In this document: piece after piece, positions 44,658-53,172 of the stretch
Layout: each line of letters begins with the position of its first letter
Position numbering within the stretch: position 1 is the first letter of the stretch
Source of the DNA: Candidatus Thiothrix anitrata
Lineage (GTDB): Bacteria > Pseudomonadota > Gammaproteobacteria > Thiotrichales > Thiotrichaceae
Reading direction: 5' to 3'
DNA: 64,000 nt
Assembly (NCBI RefSeq): GCF_017901155.1
Contig: NZ_CP072800.1
Location: forward strand, 1,949,283-2,013,282
Program-made: the position numbers and the translations under genes
The notes under the pieces: generated by a model
What the model saw: only the letters and a program-made list of their open reading frames with translations
Database searches by the model: none
Told to the model about the DNA's origin: nothing

Positions 44658-46112
44658 TTATACAACCACAGCACTGGTTGGGGTTAATGCATCAACTTGC
44701 TTTCCTGTCTTCTGTACCGCGCTCCAACGCACCACATGCAAACTCCCATCCCACTCTTCCACCAACGCGGTGCAACTTTCGACCCAATCGCCATCGTTGC
44801 AATACAACACCCCGTCAATGTCACGGATTTCGGCATGGTGAATATGCCCGCAAATAATCCCATCCAACTGACGCTTCTTGGCCTCTTTCGCCAGCGTTTC
44901 CTCAAATGCCGAGATGAAATTCACCGCCGACTTGGTTTTGTGCTTGAGATACGCCGAGAGTGACCAATACGGATAACCCATGCGCCGCCGCAAACGGTTG
45001 TACACATTGTTCACCACCAGCAAACGCTCGTAAATCCAGTCGCCGAGGATCGCCAGCCACCGCGCAAACTGCATCACGCCATCAAACTGGTCGCCATGCA
45101 GCACCAAAAACTTGCGCCCATCCGCTGTGGTATGCACCACTTCGTCTTCCAAACTGATGGCAGTAATTTGATGATGAATAAACGGGCGCAAAAACTCATC
45201 GTGATTGCCGCTAACATAAGTGACTTTCGTACCGCGTTGCGCCCGTTCAAACAGCAGGTGCAAAATCTGGTCGTGGAACGCATCCCAATACCAGCGTTTG
45301 CGTAATGCCCAGCCGTCGATAATATCGCCGACCAAATACAAATGATCGGCCTGATTGTGTTGCAGGAAATCGAGCAAGAACTCGGCTTTGCACCCGCGTG
45401 AACCGAGGTGCGTATCAGAAATCCAGATACTGCGATATTTGCGGAAGTTCTGGTTGATGGTCATTGGGAATCCCCCTTTCTGGTAATGCGCAAGCACTGC
45501 GTAACGCCCACTCAGGTGACGAATACGCAATTGGTCGTGATGACGGGCTGCCATTTGCTCCAAATACGCCGGGACTGCCGAATCAGGGTGGACATTGAAC
45601 CAAGCCAACCACTGCAACAGCAGCTTGCGAAACCACGCGGGCATGGTTTGCTGGTCGGAAAAATCCACCACATGCAAACAACCACCGGGTTTAAGGATGC
45701 TTAAGGCATGTTCCAACGCATCCTGCCAACCGGGGATCATCGACAGCACATACGAAAACACAATGTGATCAAACGGTTTTTCCAATCCAAACGTAGTGTG
45801 ATCGACCTGTCCAGCCAAGCCTTGCCGCAAGGTAATTTGTTGTGCATACAAAGTGTTACGCAAATTATCGCGGGCAGTGTCCAGCATCATCGCCGATGCA
45901 TCCATGCCGTAGAGTTTGGCGTGCGGTTGGCGGTAAGCCAACTTGGTTAAGTTACGCCCGGTGCCGCAGCCGATTTCCAGCACCGTTTCGCCCGGTTGCA
46001 ACGGGATTTCTGCCAACAGTGCATCGCGCCCCAACAGATAATACTTGCGCGACAAGTCGTAAACGTACCGCTGGTAACGGTACTGCTGATCCATTTTCTG
46101 TGCGGCATCCAT
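44658..46112 (-). CDS. btaB-plcP: BtaB-type N-methyltransferase fused to PlcP-like phospholipase C
   Basis: A 484-residue frame with two enzymes. Residues 1-216 are a SAM-dependent methyltransferase (ETVLEIGCGTGRNLTKLA, LYGMDASAMML, HIVFSYVLSMIPGW, LHVVDFSDQQ) of the BtaB type, which trimethylates the head group of the betaine lipid DGTS. Residues 217-484 are a calcineurin-like metallophosphoesterase (WISDTHLGSRG, YLVGDIIDGW, YVSGNHDEFLRP, VLHGDQFDG, GIICGHIHHAEI, NDGDWVESC) very like PlcP, which cuts phospholipids to diacylglycerol under phosphate starvation. No stop separates them. A strong AAAGGGGGA lies seven bases before the internal Met (45464), so PlcP may also be made alone. Start 46112 follows the btaA stop by two bases. 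Confidence 0.85.
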   Translation of the reverse strand: MDAAQKMDQQYRYQRYVYDLSRKYYLLGRDALLAEIPLQPGETVLEIGCGTGRNLTKLAYRQPHAKLYGMDASAMMLDTARDNLRNTLYAQQITLRQGLAGQVDHTTFGLEKPFDHIVFSYVLSMIPGWQDALEHALSILKPGGCLHVVDFSDQQTMPAWFRKLLLQWLAWFNVHPDSAVPAYLEQMAARHHDQLRIRHLSGRYAVLAHYQKGGFPMTINQNFRKYRSIWISDTHLGSRGCKAEFLLDFLQHNQADHLYLVGDIIDGWALRKRWYWDAFHDQILHLLFERAQRGTKVTYVSGNHDEFLRPFIHHQITAISLEDEVVHTTADGRKFLVLHGDQFDGVMQFARWLAILGDWIYERLLVVNNVYNRLRRRMGYPYWSLSAYLKHKTKSAVNFISAFEETLAKEAKKRQLDGIICGHIHHAEIRDIDGVLYCNDGDWVESCTALVEEWDGSLHVVRWSAVQKTGKQVDALTPTSAVVV

Positions 46113-46114
46113 CG

Positions 46115-47329
46115 TCAATCGGCCTTGCGGTAGAGGTGGAAACCACCGTAAATCGCCGAACGGTCTTGCTGGAACAATTGCGCGGAAGCTTCAGCTTCGT
46201 ACACAAACTGGCTGCGTAATTCGGCTGGCAATGCGGTTTCCAACGGTGATTCGGCGGCGGCGGTACGGAAGATAATGCGCGTCCCCGGCTTACCCACGCG
46301 GGCAACTTGCGTCCACAACTGAGTAAGGACTTCATCCGTCATCCAGTCCTGCGCATCGAGGAACACGAAACGGTCGTAACTGTGTGGGGCTTGCTGTTCC
46401 AGAAAGTCGATCATGGAGCCGAGGTGCGTATCGACTTTGCCCAATTGCTGGCGGATAGCGTCGTAGTTTTCGGCTTTCAGGTAATCGGGAATCGCCTGAC
46501 GCTTTTCATGGTCGTAGCTGTGGCTAAAACCTTGCCATGCGAAATAGTTATTCTGGATCGGAGTATCACACGCCAGCCGCTCGACGCGCTCGCGGTATTG
46601 TTCAATCAGATTGCCCTGTTCTTTCATCGCCTTGTATTGCTGCGGCGGAATGCCAAGGCTGAACACCGACATCGGCAGCTTGCCCAAAAACTTCACCAGT
46701 TTATTGTCGAAAAACGGTGCGATGTGTTGGTTAAAAATCGCTTTCTGTTCGTACAAACTGGTGGCGGTGAGGAGCTTTTCAGGGTGGTAATTGGTGCGGC
46801 GAGCAATCCAGTGCAAGAAGCGCATGAAATAGCCAAAGCGCGTTTGCCGATACAGCCCGTCACGGAACATATTAATACGCTTTTGCCCCAAGATGCTGCG
46901 CCCCTGCCAGAATCCATCCAGTGCATCATCCAAATGCGGGCGGATGTATTGCTCATAATGCGCCGGATTGGTATCGCGGTCAGCGTAACCAAAGAAATCG
47001 TAGAAGGTGGCGTGATCCGGCAGGTATTTCAATGCCTTTAACTTCAAGCGCGTCAACGACAAATGGTAAGGGTTCAGGTCAATCGCGGTGATATGCGCGG
47101 GGCTTGCGGTCAGGTAATTCAGCACGTTACAGCCGCCCGAAGCAATCGTCAGCACGCGGCTTTCCGAAGTCAGTTGCAAGGCTTGCATATCCACCGTGGG
47201 GTCTTCCCAAATCTGGTTGTAGATGAAGCTATTGAACCAAAAGCTGAACAAACGTTGCTGCATCCCCATCAAGGACGTGGGGGCATGTTGATGCACAGCA
47301 TCGCGCATTGCGTCGGAAATACCTGCCAT
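46115..47329 (-). CDS. btaA: SAM:diacylglycerol 3-amino-3-carboxypropyltransferase (BtaA, DUF3419)
   Basis: A 404-residue enzyme making the first step of betaine lipid (DGTS) synthesis: the aminocarboxypropyl group of SAM is moved to diacylglycerol. Seen: FNSFIYNQIWEDPTVDMQALQLTSESRVLTIASGGCNVLNYLTASPAHITAIDLNP (DUF3419 opening with SAM site), LGQKRINMFRDGLYRQTRFGYFMRF, and a second Rossmann-like part near FVFLDAQDWMTDEVLTQLW. A strong PhoB box is 52 bases upstream, and the BtaB/PlcP gene follows with near overlap, so supply of diacylglycerol, its conversion and methylation are in one operon. Confidence 0.93.
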   Translation of the reverse strand: MAGISDAMRDAVHQHAPTSLMGMQQRLFSFWFNSFIYNQIWEDPTVDMQALQLTSESRVLTIASGGCNVLNYLTASPAHITAIDLNPYHLSLTRLKLKALKYLPDHATFYDFFGYADRDTNPAHYEQYIRPHLDDALDGFWQGRSILGQKRINMFRDGLYRQTRFGYFMRFLHWIARRTNYHPEKLLTATSLYEQKAIFNQHIAPFFDNKLVKFLGKLPMSVFSLGIPPQQYKAMKEQGNLIEQYRERVERLACDTPIQNNYFAWQGFSHSYDHEKRQAIPDYLKAENYDAIRQQLGKVDTHLGSMIDFLEQQAPHSYDRFVFLDAQDWMTDEVLTQLWTQVARVGKPGTRIIFRTAAAESPLETALPAELRSQFVYEAEASAQLFQQDRSAIYGGFHLYRKAD

Positions 47330-47380
47330 GAAACTCTCGCTAACAAAATCTAATCGTGGCAGTGAGGCTAAGGCTTGGGA

Positions 47381-47398
47381 ATGACGGCAAAATGACGG
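47381..47398 (-). promoter_or_regulatory. PhoB box of btaA
   Basis: On the reverse strand CCGTCAT-TTTG-CCGTCAT: two identical 7-mers with an 11-base period, the clearest PhoB-type direct repeat in the window. Confidence 0.8.
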
Positions 47399-47428
47399 TT
47401 ATATGATGGTTGTGTTAATTGTGGAAAA

Positions 47429-47474
47429 ACAGCGTTTAAGCTGTAAAAATAGGAAAAAACAGCTAATATAGTGT
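47429..47474 (+). promoter_or_regulatory. Candidate HipB operators
   Basis: ACAGC-GTTTAA-GCTGT (47429-47444) is a perfect palindrome. A second site, ACAGC-TAATAT-AGTGT (47459-47474), has one mismatch and lies exactly 30 bases further on, about three helical turns. Both precede hipB, as expected for autoregulation. Confidence 0.6.
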
Positions 47475-47487
47475 TTAAGGAGGAACC

Positions 47488-47802
47488 ATGCTTATCCACG
47501 ATCAAATCCGCACCCGCCGCCGCCATTTGGGGCTAACCCAAGCCGCTATGAAAACCCGCATCGGCATGGGTCAACAGCAATACCAGCGCATTGAAGCCGG
47601 TGGCAATGCCAACCTCGACACCCTGAAACTGATTGCCGATGGGTTGAATGCCGAATTGATGTTAATCCCGCGTCAACGGGTGCAAGCCGTGCTGGATTTG
47701 CTCAAGAGTGCCGACACCCGCGCCAATGTTGAGAATGACGCGCCCCTCGAAAATCCTTGGCAAGATTTCCTCGCTGATTTGTATGAGGAAACCGACACAT
47801 GA
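47488..47802 (+). CDS. hipB: HipB-like antitoxin, HTH transcriptional regulator
   Basis: A 104-residue protein with an Xre-type helix-turn-helix (IRTRRRHLGLTQAAMKTRIGMGQQQYQRIEAGGNANLDTLKLIADGL) and an acidic C-terminal tail. It overlaps the HipA-like gene by four bases, the standard antitoxin-toxin layout. AAGGAGG lies before the start, and paired palindromes upstream suggest autorepression. Confidence 0.88.
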   Translation: MLIHDQIRTRRRHLGLTQAAMKTRIGMGQQQYQRIEAGGNANLDTLKLIADGLNAELMLIPRQRVQAVLDLLKSADTRANVENDAPLENPWQDFLADLYEETDT

Positions 47803-49064
47803 ACCAGCCTGTCGCCAGCGTCTTGGCATTACACCTGCACGGCACACTCGTTGCATACCTGACGGGTTTTGCGGGTGGGCATAACATCCTCACGTTTACA
47901 CCTGACTATTTACAGGCCAGCACGCGCCCAACCTTTACGCTGACTCAATTGGGCAAACCCACCATGCTGGATAAACCTTGGCAAACGCGCCAACGTTTGC
48001 ACCCGGTACTGTCCAATTTGTTGCCCGAAGGCGCATTGCGGGAATGGGCAGCGCACCAACTGAAAATTCACCCGGACAATGAATTTCCTTTGCTGGCATG
48101 GCTTGGCAACGATTTACCCGGTGCGTTGATTGCCACGCCAGTTGAACCGCAACACGTTCCTACTTGGGCATTAAATCAGCGTAGCCAAGTGACTCCGCTA
48201 GTCGTGCCCGTCAGTCATTATGGGCAACGTTTTTCTCTTGCGGGCGTACAAATGAAATTTTCCGGCAAACGCAAAGATGGGCGTTATCACGTCAGTCGGA
48301 CAGGGGAATTGGGCAACTGGATCATCAAAACGCCGTCCACCCTTTACCCTCAAGTGCCCGCAAATGAATACACCTGCATGACGCTGGCAGGTTTGGCAGG
48401 GGTCAATATTCCTGAAATCCGCCTGATACCGCTGGCTGACTTGGACGGTTTACCCAATATTCCCTTGCCTGCGGAAACCCATGCCTACGCTATTCGTCGC
48501 TTTGATCGGGATGAGGCCGAGGGGCGTATTCATACCGAAGATTTCGCTCAAATCTTGCAAAAATACCCGCATGAAAAATACCGCGACAGCAATTACGAAA
48601 TGTTGGGGCGCATCCTGCTGCAATACAGCCACGATGGAGTAGCCGATTTACAACAACTGGCACGCCGCCTGCTGGTCAATATCCTACTGGGGAATGGCGA
48701 TGCGCACCTGAAAAACTGGACGGTTTTCTACCCCGACCACATCACGCCGCAACTTGCCCCTGCGTATGACATCCTGCACACCCAAACCTACATTACGGGT
48801 GAAACGCGGGCAGCGTTAAATCTTGGCAATGAAAAGGATTGGTACAAACTTGGCTGGCAACATTTCCAGCAATGGGCAACCAAATCCGGGGTAGCTTGGC
48901 CTGTTATTGAAACGGTATTGCAAGACACCCTAGAACGCGCCCACGAATTGTGGCCTGCGGCATTGGCAGCATTACCGATGTTGGAAACACAGCAAGCGGC
49001 GTTGCGGGCGCATTGGCAACGGCTACATCCGGCATGGCGGATTGCATCCGATAAATTATGCTAA
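47799..49064 (+). CDS. hipA: HipA-like serine/threonine kinase toxin
   Basis: A 421-residue HipA-family kinase. Seen: the N-terminal HipA domain with LLPEGALREW, the SLAGVQMKFSGK segment (HipA SLAGAQEK), GNWIIKTPS with the ATP-binding Lys, the catalytic loop GNGDAHLKNWTVFY (Asp and Asn) and the metal-binding Asp in LAPAYDIL. HipA of E. coli phosphorylates glutamyl-tRNA synthetase and halts growth; targets of this branch differ and are unknown here. The pair sits inside the phosphate-regulon region, between btaA and olsB. Confidence 0.92.
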   Translation: MNQPVASVLALHLHGTLVAYLTGFAGGHNILTFTPDYLQASTRPTFTLTQLGKPTMLDKPWQTRQRLHPVLSNLLPEGALREWAAHQLKIHPDNEFPLLAWLGNDLPGALIATPVEPQHVPTWALNQRSQVTPLVVPVSHYGQRFSLAGVQMKFSGKRKDGRYHVSRTGELGNWIIKTPSTLYPQVPANEYTCMTLAGLAGVNIPEIRLIPLADLDGLPNIPLPAETHAYAIRRFDRDEAEGRIHTEDFAQILQKYPHEKYRDSNYEMLGRILLQYSHDGVADLQQLARRLLVNILLGNGDAHLKNWTVFYPDHITPQLAPAYDILHTQTYITGETRAALNLGNEKDWYKLGWQHFQQWATKSGVAWPVIETVLQDTLERAHELWPAALAALPMLETQQAALRAHWQRLHPAWRIASDKLC

Positions 49065-49129
49065 GATCGTTGTCATTAGCATCTATTGCAATGCACTGGG
49101 AAAGTAACATTGAATATCGGGAGGTTTTT

Positions 49130-49330
49130 ATGTCAATGGTAGTCAGTGACCCTGCGATTTTAGGTGGGGCATTAGTATTCAAATCAACCCGCGTCCCCGT
49201 GCGCAACCTGTTTGATTACCTGCTGGCAGGCGACAGTGTGAAAGATTTTCTGGAAGACTTTCCTACCGTTTCTTTTGAGCAAATCCGATACGCGCTGCAA
49301 TCTCATTCGAGCTGCCAGCAACCGCTTTGA
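49130..49330 (+). CDS. DUF433 antitoxin-like protein, possibly truncated
   Basis: A 66-residue protein with the DUF433 pattern: SDPAILGGALVFKSTRVPVRNLFDYLLAGDSVKDFLEDFPTVSFEQIRYAL. DUF433 proteins are small HTH-like antitoxins usually paired with a PIN-like (DUF5615) toxin. CGGGAGG precedes the ATG at 49130. The usual end is replaced by SHSSCQQPL, and another frame continues with protein-like sequence (49305-49409), so the C-terminus may be altered by a deletion. Confidence 0.75.
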   Translation: MSMVVSDPAILGGALVFKSTRVPVRNLFDYLLAGDSVKDFLEDFPTVSFEQIRYALQSHSSCQQPL

Positions 49331-49409
49331 AGATTTGCAACCACTCGCTTCATTGCTGACAGATGCTGTTAGTAAGGTACGTGCGGGAGAGATTGCGCGA
49401 ATTCCTTAA
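49305..49409 (+). pseudogene. Remnant, possibly of the DUF433 partner toxin
   Basis: A frame without start codon reads IRAASNRFEDLQPLAS and ends AGEIARIP before a stop. It looks like the C-terminus of a small protein joined out of frame to the DUF433 gene. A deletion removing most of a partner toxin gene would explain this. Identification is tentative. Confidence 0.35.
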
Positions 49410-49455
49410 ACACAATACCCACATTTAACCTTCCTGCAAAATAACCGTCATTCCC

Positions 49456-49473
49456 CTGTCACACACCTTTCAT
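49456..49473 (+). promoter_or_regulatory. Candidate PhoB box of olsB
   Basis: CTGTCAC-ACAC-CTTTCAT, 11-base period, followed at the usual distance by a TATTAT -10 element (49486-49491). Confidence 0.7.
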
Positions 49474-49507
49474 AAGCTGGCGCGATATTATGAAAGGAGT
49501 GCAACCT

Positions 49508-50317
49508 ATGACCGCCGCTATTCACCACGACACCCACCAAAACTTACGTCCGCATCTGCCGCAATTGCGGGTAGAACTCGCTGCCACCCCCGCTGATGTG
49601 TATGCATCGCAACGCCTGCGCTATGAAATCTTCGCCAAAGAGCAAGGCGCACAGCTAGAAAGTGCCAATGAAGGCATCGACCGCGACCATTACGACCACT
49701 ACTGCCATCACCTGCTGGTGCGTCGCACTGATAATAATGAAGTGGTTGGTTCCACCCGCATTCTTACCACCCCGAATGCGCGGAAAGCGGGCAGCTTTTA
49801 CTCCGAAAATGAATTCGACCTGCGCGGCCTGTTCCCGCAATTGAAAGGCAATGCGATTGAAATCGGACGCACCTGCATTCACCCCGACTTCCGCAATGGC
49901 GCGGGCATCGGCATGTTGTGGCTGGGTTTGGCGCAATTCATGGAAATGCACCGCGTGGATTTCATGTTCGGGTGCGCCAGCATCAGCATGAACGACGGCG
50001 GCGCACAAACGTCTGCGATTATGCAGGAAGCCCGCGCCAACAACCTCGCTCCTGCTGAACTGCGCGTCAAACCGTTGATGCACTTACTGCCAGCGCAACC
50101 TGCCGCCAAAGTGAATATGCCGCCACTGCTGAAAGCCTACCTGAAACTCGGCGCGTGGGTAGCAGGCGAACCGTGCCTCGATCCTGATTTCAACGTCGCT
50201 GATATTTTCATCCTGCTGGACGTGAACAACCTCAATACCCGCTATCACCGCCATTTTGTGCAAGGCAGTTTGCAACGCCGCCCGGTCAGCGACGTGGGTT
50301 TATTGCAAGCGGCATAA
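49508..50317 (+). CDS. olsB: Ornithine N-alpha-acyltransferase-like (OlsB) GNAT protein
   Basis: A 269-residue GNAT-fold acyltransferase. Seen: VYASQRLRYEIFAKEQGAQL, DHYDHYCHHLLVRRTDNNEVVGSTRIL, IEIGRTCIHPDFRNGAGIGMLWLGLAQFM and FMFGCASISMNDGG, all typical of OlsB, which attaches a 3-hydroxy fatty acid to ornithine in the first step of ornithine-lipid synthesis. The start at 49508 is chosen for AAAGGAG nine bases upstream. A PhoB box precedes it, in keeping with the known use of ornithine lipids when phosphate is scarce. The second enzyme, OlsA, is not in the window. Confidence 0.85.
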   Translation: MTAAIHHDTHQNLRPHLPQLRVELAATPADVYASQRLRYEIFAKEQGAQLESANEGIDRDHYDHYCHHLLVRRTDNNEVVGSTRILTTPNARKAGSFYSENEFDLRGLFPQLKGNAIEIGRTCIHPDFRNGAGIGMLWLGLAQFMEMHRVDFMFGCASISMNDGGAQTSAIMQEARANNLAPAELRVKPLMHLLPAQPAAKVNMPPLLKAYLKLGAWVAGEPCLDPDFNVADIFILLDVNNLNTRYHRHFVQGSLQRRPVSDVGLLQAA

Positions 50318-50330
50318 AACCATTAACAGC

Positions 50331-50348
50331 TTGTAATAATATTGTCAT
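50331..50348 (+). promoter_or_regulatory. PhoB box of pstC
   Basis: TTGTAAT-AATA-TTGTCAT, 11-base period, with TACAAT (50359-50364) ten bases further as -10. It lies just after the olsB stop. Confidence 0.75.
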
Positions 50349-50414
50349 ACTTCGCGCCTACAATCCGAGCCGCGATCTTTCAACCTGACCGAACAGTCCC
50401 AATCAGGAGTTTTC

Positions 50415-51806
50415 ATGAGTACCTTGGGTATCTTGCTGACGCTAACGGTGTTAGCAGCATTCAGCTATTACATCGGCCGCAAACGCTCACTCGCACTCGC
50501 TACCCCGGTGAAGCGTGGCGGTAACGACCTGCATTCCTTGCCCAGTTACTACGGGTATCTGGTGGTGGTCTGGGCGATTATTCCGGCGTTGCTGGTATTT
50601 GCCTTGTGGTCAATGGCAGAAAAGCCGCTGTTAACCTCCAACATGATGTCAAACCTACCAGCGGAATATCAGGGTAAATCGGCGGATGAGCTGAGCCTTA
50701 CCACTAACCGCATCCATAATCTGGCAAACGACCCAGCACAACTGGCAACGGCTGAACCCGTTTTGAAAGCGGCAGCAGAGGAATACCAGCAAATGCAGTC
50801 CCTGAGCAATACCATCAAAACGGTGTTGGTGTTGGCGCTGGCAATTGCAGGGATATTCATTGGTTTGCGTCATGTGAAACCCAAAACCCGTGCGCGTAAT
50901 CAGGTGGAACGGGTGGTGCAGTACATTATGATTGGCTGCGCTTCCATCGCGATTTTGACCACGGTGGGGATTGTGTTTTCGGTCTTGTTTGAGTCTTACC
51001 GCTTTTTTGGGCATGTGCCAGCGACTGACTTTCTGTTTGGGACACACTGGAGTCCGCAAACCGCGATGCGGGCAGATCAGGCGGGCAGCTCCGGCGCATT
51101 CGGTGCAGTCCCCTTATTTGTCGGTACACTGTTGATCTCGTTTATTGCTTTGCTGGTTGCCGTGCCTTTGGGGTTGATGTCAGCCATTTACCTATCTGAA
51201 TACGCCGGACCTAAATTACGTGCTTACGCAAAACCTGCGATGGAAGTATTGGCGGGTATTCCTACCGTGGTTTACGGCTTTTTCGCCGCCCTCACGGTGG
51301 CTCCGTTTATTCGTGAACTGGGTGAATCATTGGGGTTGAGTGTGGCATCTGAGAGTGCGTTGGCAGCAGGCTTAGTCATGGGGATTATGATTATCCCGTT
51401 TATGTCATCGTTATCCGATGACGTTATCAACGCCGTACCACAGTCGTTGCGCGACGGTTCTTACGGTATGGGAGCTACCAAGTCGGAAACCATCAAACAG
51501 GTTATCTTACCAGCGGCATTGCCAGGGATTGTGGGTGCTTTTTTGTTGGCTGCTTCGCGGGCAATCGGTGAAACCATGATTGTAGTAATGGCGGCAGGTC
51601 TGGCTGCTAACCTAACGGTTAATCCGCTGGATTCCGTCACTACCGTTACCGTCTACATTGTGAAATTGCTCACAGGTGACCAAGAATTTGACAGTGCCAA
51701 AACCTTGGCGGCATTTGCCCTTGGCTTAAGCCTGTTTGTTGTTACTTTGATTCTGAACGTGGTGGCACTGCATATCGTGCGCAAATACCGCGAACAATAC
51801 GATTAA
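50415..51806 (+). CDS. pstC: Phosphate ABC transporter permease
   Basis: A 463-residue inner-membrane permease. Residues 1-170 are an extended N-terminal region with two hydrophobic segments and a periplasmic loop (LTTNRIHNLANDPAQLATAE), seen in the longer PstC type of many proteobacteria. The transport domain follows, with AVPLFVGTLLISFIALLVAVPLGLMSAIYLSEYAGPK and the EAA-like loop VPQSLRDGSYGMGATKSETIKQVILPAALPGI. CAGGAG precedes the start. First gene of pstC-pstA-pstB-phoU-phoB-phoR. Confidence 0.95.
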   Translation: MSTLGILLTLTVLAAFSYYIGRKRSLALATPVKRGGNDLHSLPSYYGYLVVVWAIIPALLVFALWSMAEKPLLTSNMMSNLPAEYQGKSADELSLTTNRIHNLANDPAQLATAEPVLKAAAEEYQQMQSLSNTIKTVLVLALAIAGIFIGLRHVKPKTRARNQVERVVQYIMIGCASIAILTTVGIVFSVLFESYRFFGHVPATDFLFGTHWSPQTAMRADQAGSSGAFGAVPLFVGTLLISFIALLVAVPLGLMSAIYLSEYAGPKLRAYAKPAMEVLAGIPTVVYGFFAALTVAPFIRELGESLGLSVASESALAAGLVMGIMIIPFMSSLSDDVINAVPQSLRDGSYGMGATKSETIKQVILPAALPGIVGAFLLAASRAIGETMIVVMAAGLAANLTVNPLDSVTTVTVYIVKLLTGDQEFDSAKTLAAFALGLSLFVVTLILNVVALHIVRKYREQYD

Positions 51807-51821
51807 CCGGGAGCCATTGTC

Positions 51822-53102
51822 ATGAGTACCACGACTGAGAAAGTTAAAGCGACCCTAGGGAAACGCTACGCCCGTGAAAAACGCTTTCGTTTTTATGGCA
51901 TAACAGCCATTGCCTTAAGCATTTTGTTTCTGGTGATTTTGCTGACGGATATTATTGGCAAAGGCTATCCTGCCTTCACCAGCACCTACATCAAACTTGA
52001 TGTGCACTTAGATGCGCAAACTCTTGGTGTCACTGCCGATTCCACGCCTGAACAATTACGCACCGCCAATTACAATACGGTGGTAAGAAAGAGTCTGGAT
52101 GCGCTGCTTCCCGGTGTGGAAAGCAGGAAAGAGAAGAAGGCACTGCGGGGTTTGGTGAGTGGCGATGCGCAGTACGAACTGCAACGTCAGGTTATGGCGG
52201 ATCCCGCATTGATTGGCACTAACCAATCCGTATGGGTGTTGGCGGATGACGATATTGACACCTATTACAAAGGTCATGTTGATCGCACCCTTCCCGAAAG
52301 TGATCGCCGCATCAAAGACTTCCAATTGGTTTGGTTGGATAAACTTGAAGCAGAGGGACGCATCGACAGCCAGTTTAATACCATACTGTTCACACGGGGC
52401 GATTCACGTGAACCGGAAGAGGCAGGGATTTTAAGTGCCTTGATTGGCTCGTTCTACACCTTGCTGGTGACACTCGCCTTATCCTTCCCGATTGGGGTAG
52501 CTGCGGCGATTTATCTGGAAGAGTTTGCTCCCAAGAATAATTTCTGGGTGGATTTGATTGAGGTCAATATTAATAACCTCGCTGCCGTGCCATCCATTGT
52601 GTTTGGTTTATTGGGCTTGGCGGTATTTATCCAGTTATTTGGAATGCCACGTTCTGCACCATTAGTGGGCGGGTTAGTACTGACCCTGATGACCTTGCCG
52701 ACCATTATTATTGCCACCCGTGCGGCATTACGGGCTGTGCCACCTTCCATCCGGGAAGGTGCTTTGGGTATCGGCGCATCCAAAAGCCAAACCGTGTTCC
52801 AGAATGTGTTGCCACTGGCAATGCCAGGCATCCTCACCGGTACGATTATCGGCATGGCGCAAGCGTTGGGTGAAACCGCTCCGTTGCTGATGATCGGTAT
52901 GGTTGCCTTCATTATGGATGTCCCCAGTAGCGTGACTTCACCATCAACCGTGTTGCCGGTACAGATATTCCTGTGGTCTGACAGCCCGGAACGTGCGTTT
53001 ATTGAACGCACCTCAGCCGCGATTATGGTACTGCTGGCATTCTTGGTGTCGATGAACCTGCTCGCCGTCATCCTGCGTAAACGCTTTGAGCGTCGCTGGT
53101 GA
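51822..53102 (+). CDS. pstA: Phosphate ABC transporter permease
   Basis: A 426-residue permease with a DUF3333-type N-terminal extension (one membrane segment ALSILFLVILLTDIIGKGYPAF, then a periplasmic loop to about residue 200) and the BPD transport domain with IGSFYTLLVTLALSFPIGVAAAIYLEEFAPK and the EAA loop VPPSIREGALGIGASKSQTVFQNVLPLAMPGI. It begins 15 bases after pstC with GGGAG upstream. Confidence 0.95.
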   Translation: MSTTTEKVKATLGKRYAREKRFRFYGITAIALSILFLVILLTDIIGKGYPAFTSTYIKLDVHLDAQTLGVTADSTPEQLRTANYNTVVRKSLDALLPGVESRKEKKALRGLVSGDAQYELQRQVMADPALIGTNQSVWVLADDDIDTYYKGHVDRTLPESDRRIKDFQLVWLDKLEAEGRIDSQFNTILFTRGDSREPEEAGILSALIGSFYTLLVTLALSFPIGVAAAIYLEEFAPKNNFWVDLIEVNINNLAAVPSIVFGLLGLAVFIQLFGMPRSAPLVGGLVLTLMTLPTIIIATRAALRAVPPSIREGALGIGASKSQTVFQNVLPLAMPGILTGTIIGMAQALGETAPLLMIGMVAFIMDVPSSVTSPSTVLPVQIFLWSDSPERAFIERTSAAIMVLLAFLVSMNLLAVILRKRFERRW

Positions 53103-53172
53103 TCCCGGCTCATCATAGTGTGTGACTCTTAACCTAAATTCCCTTACCCTTTAGCATATGAAGGTGAACCCG

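Noticed and set aside
47401-47487. tRNA or small RNA gene before hipB
   Set aside because: The inverted repeats here are short operator-like palindromes; no cloverleaf can be drawn.
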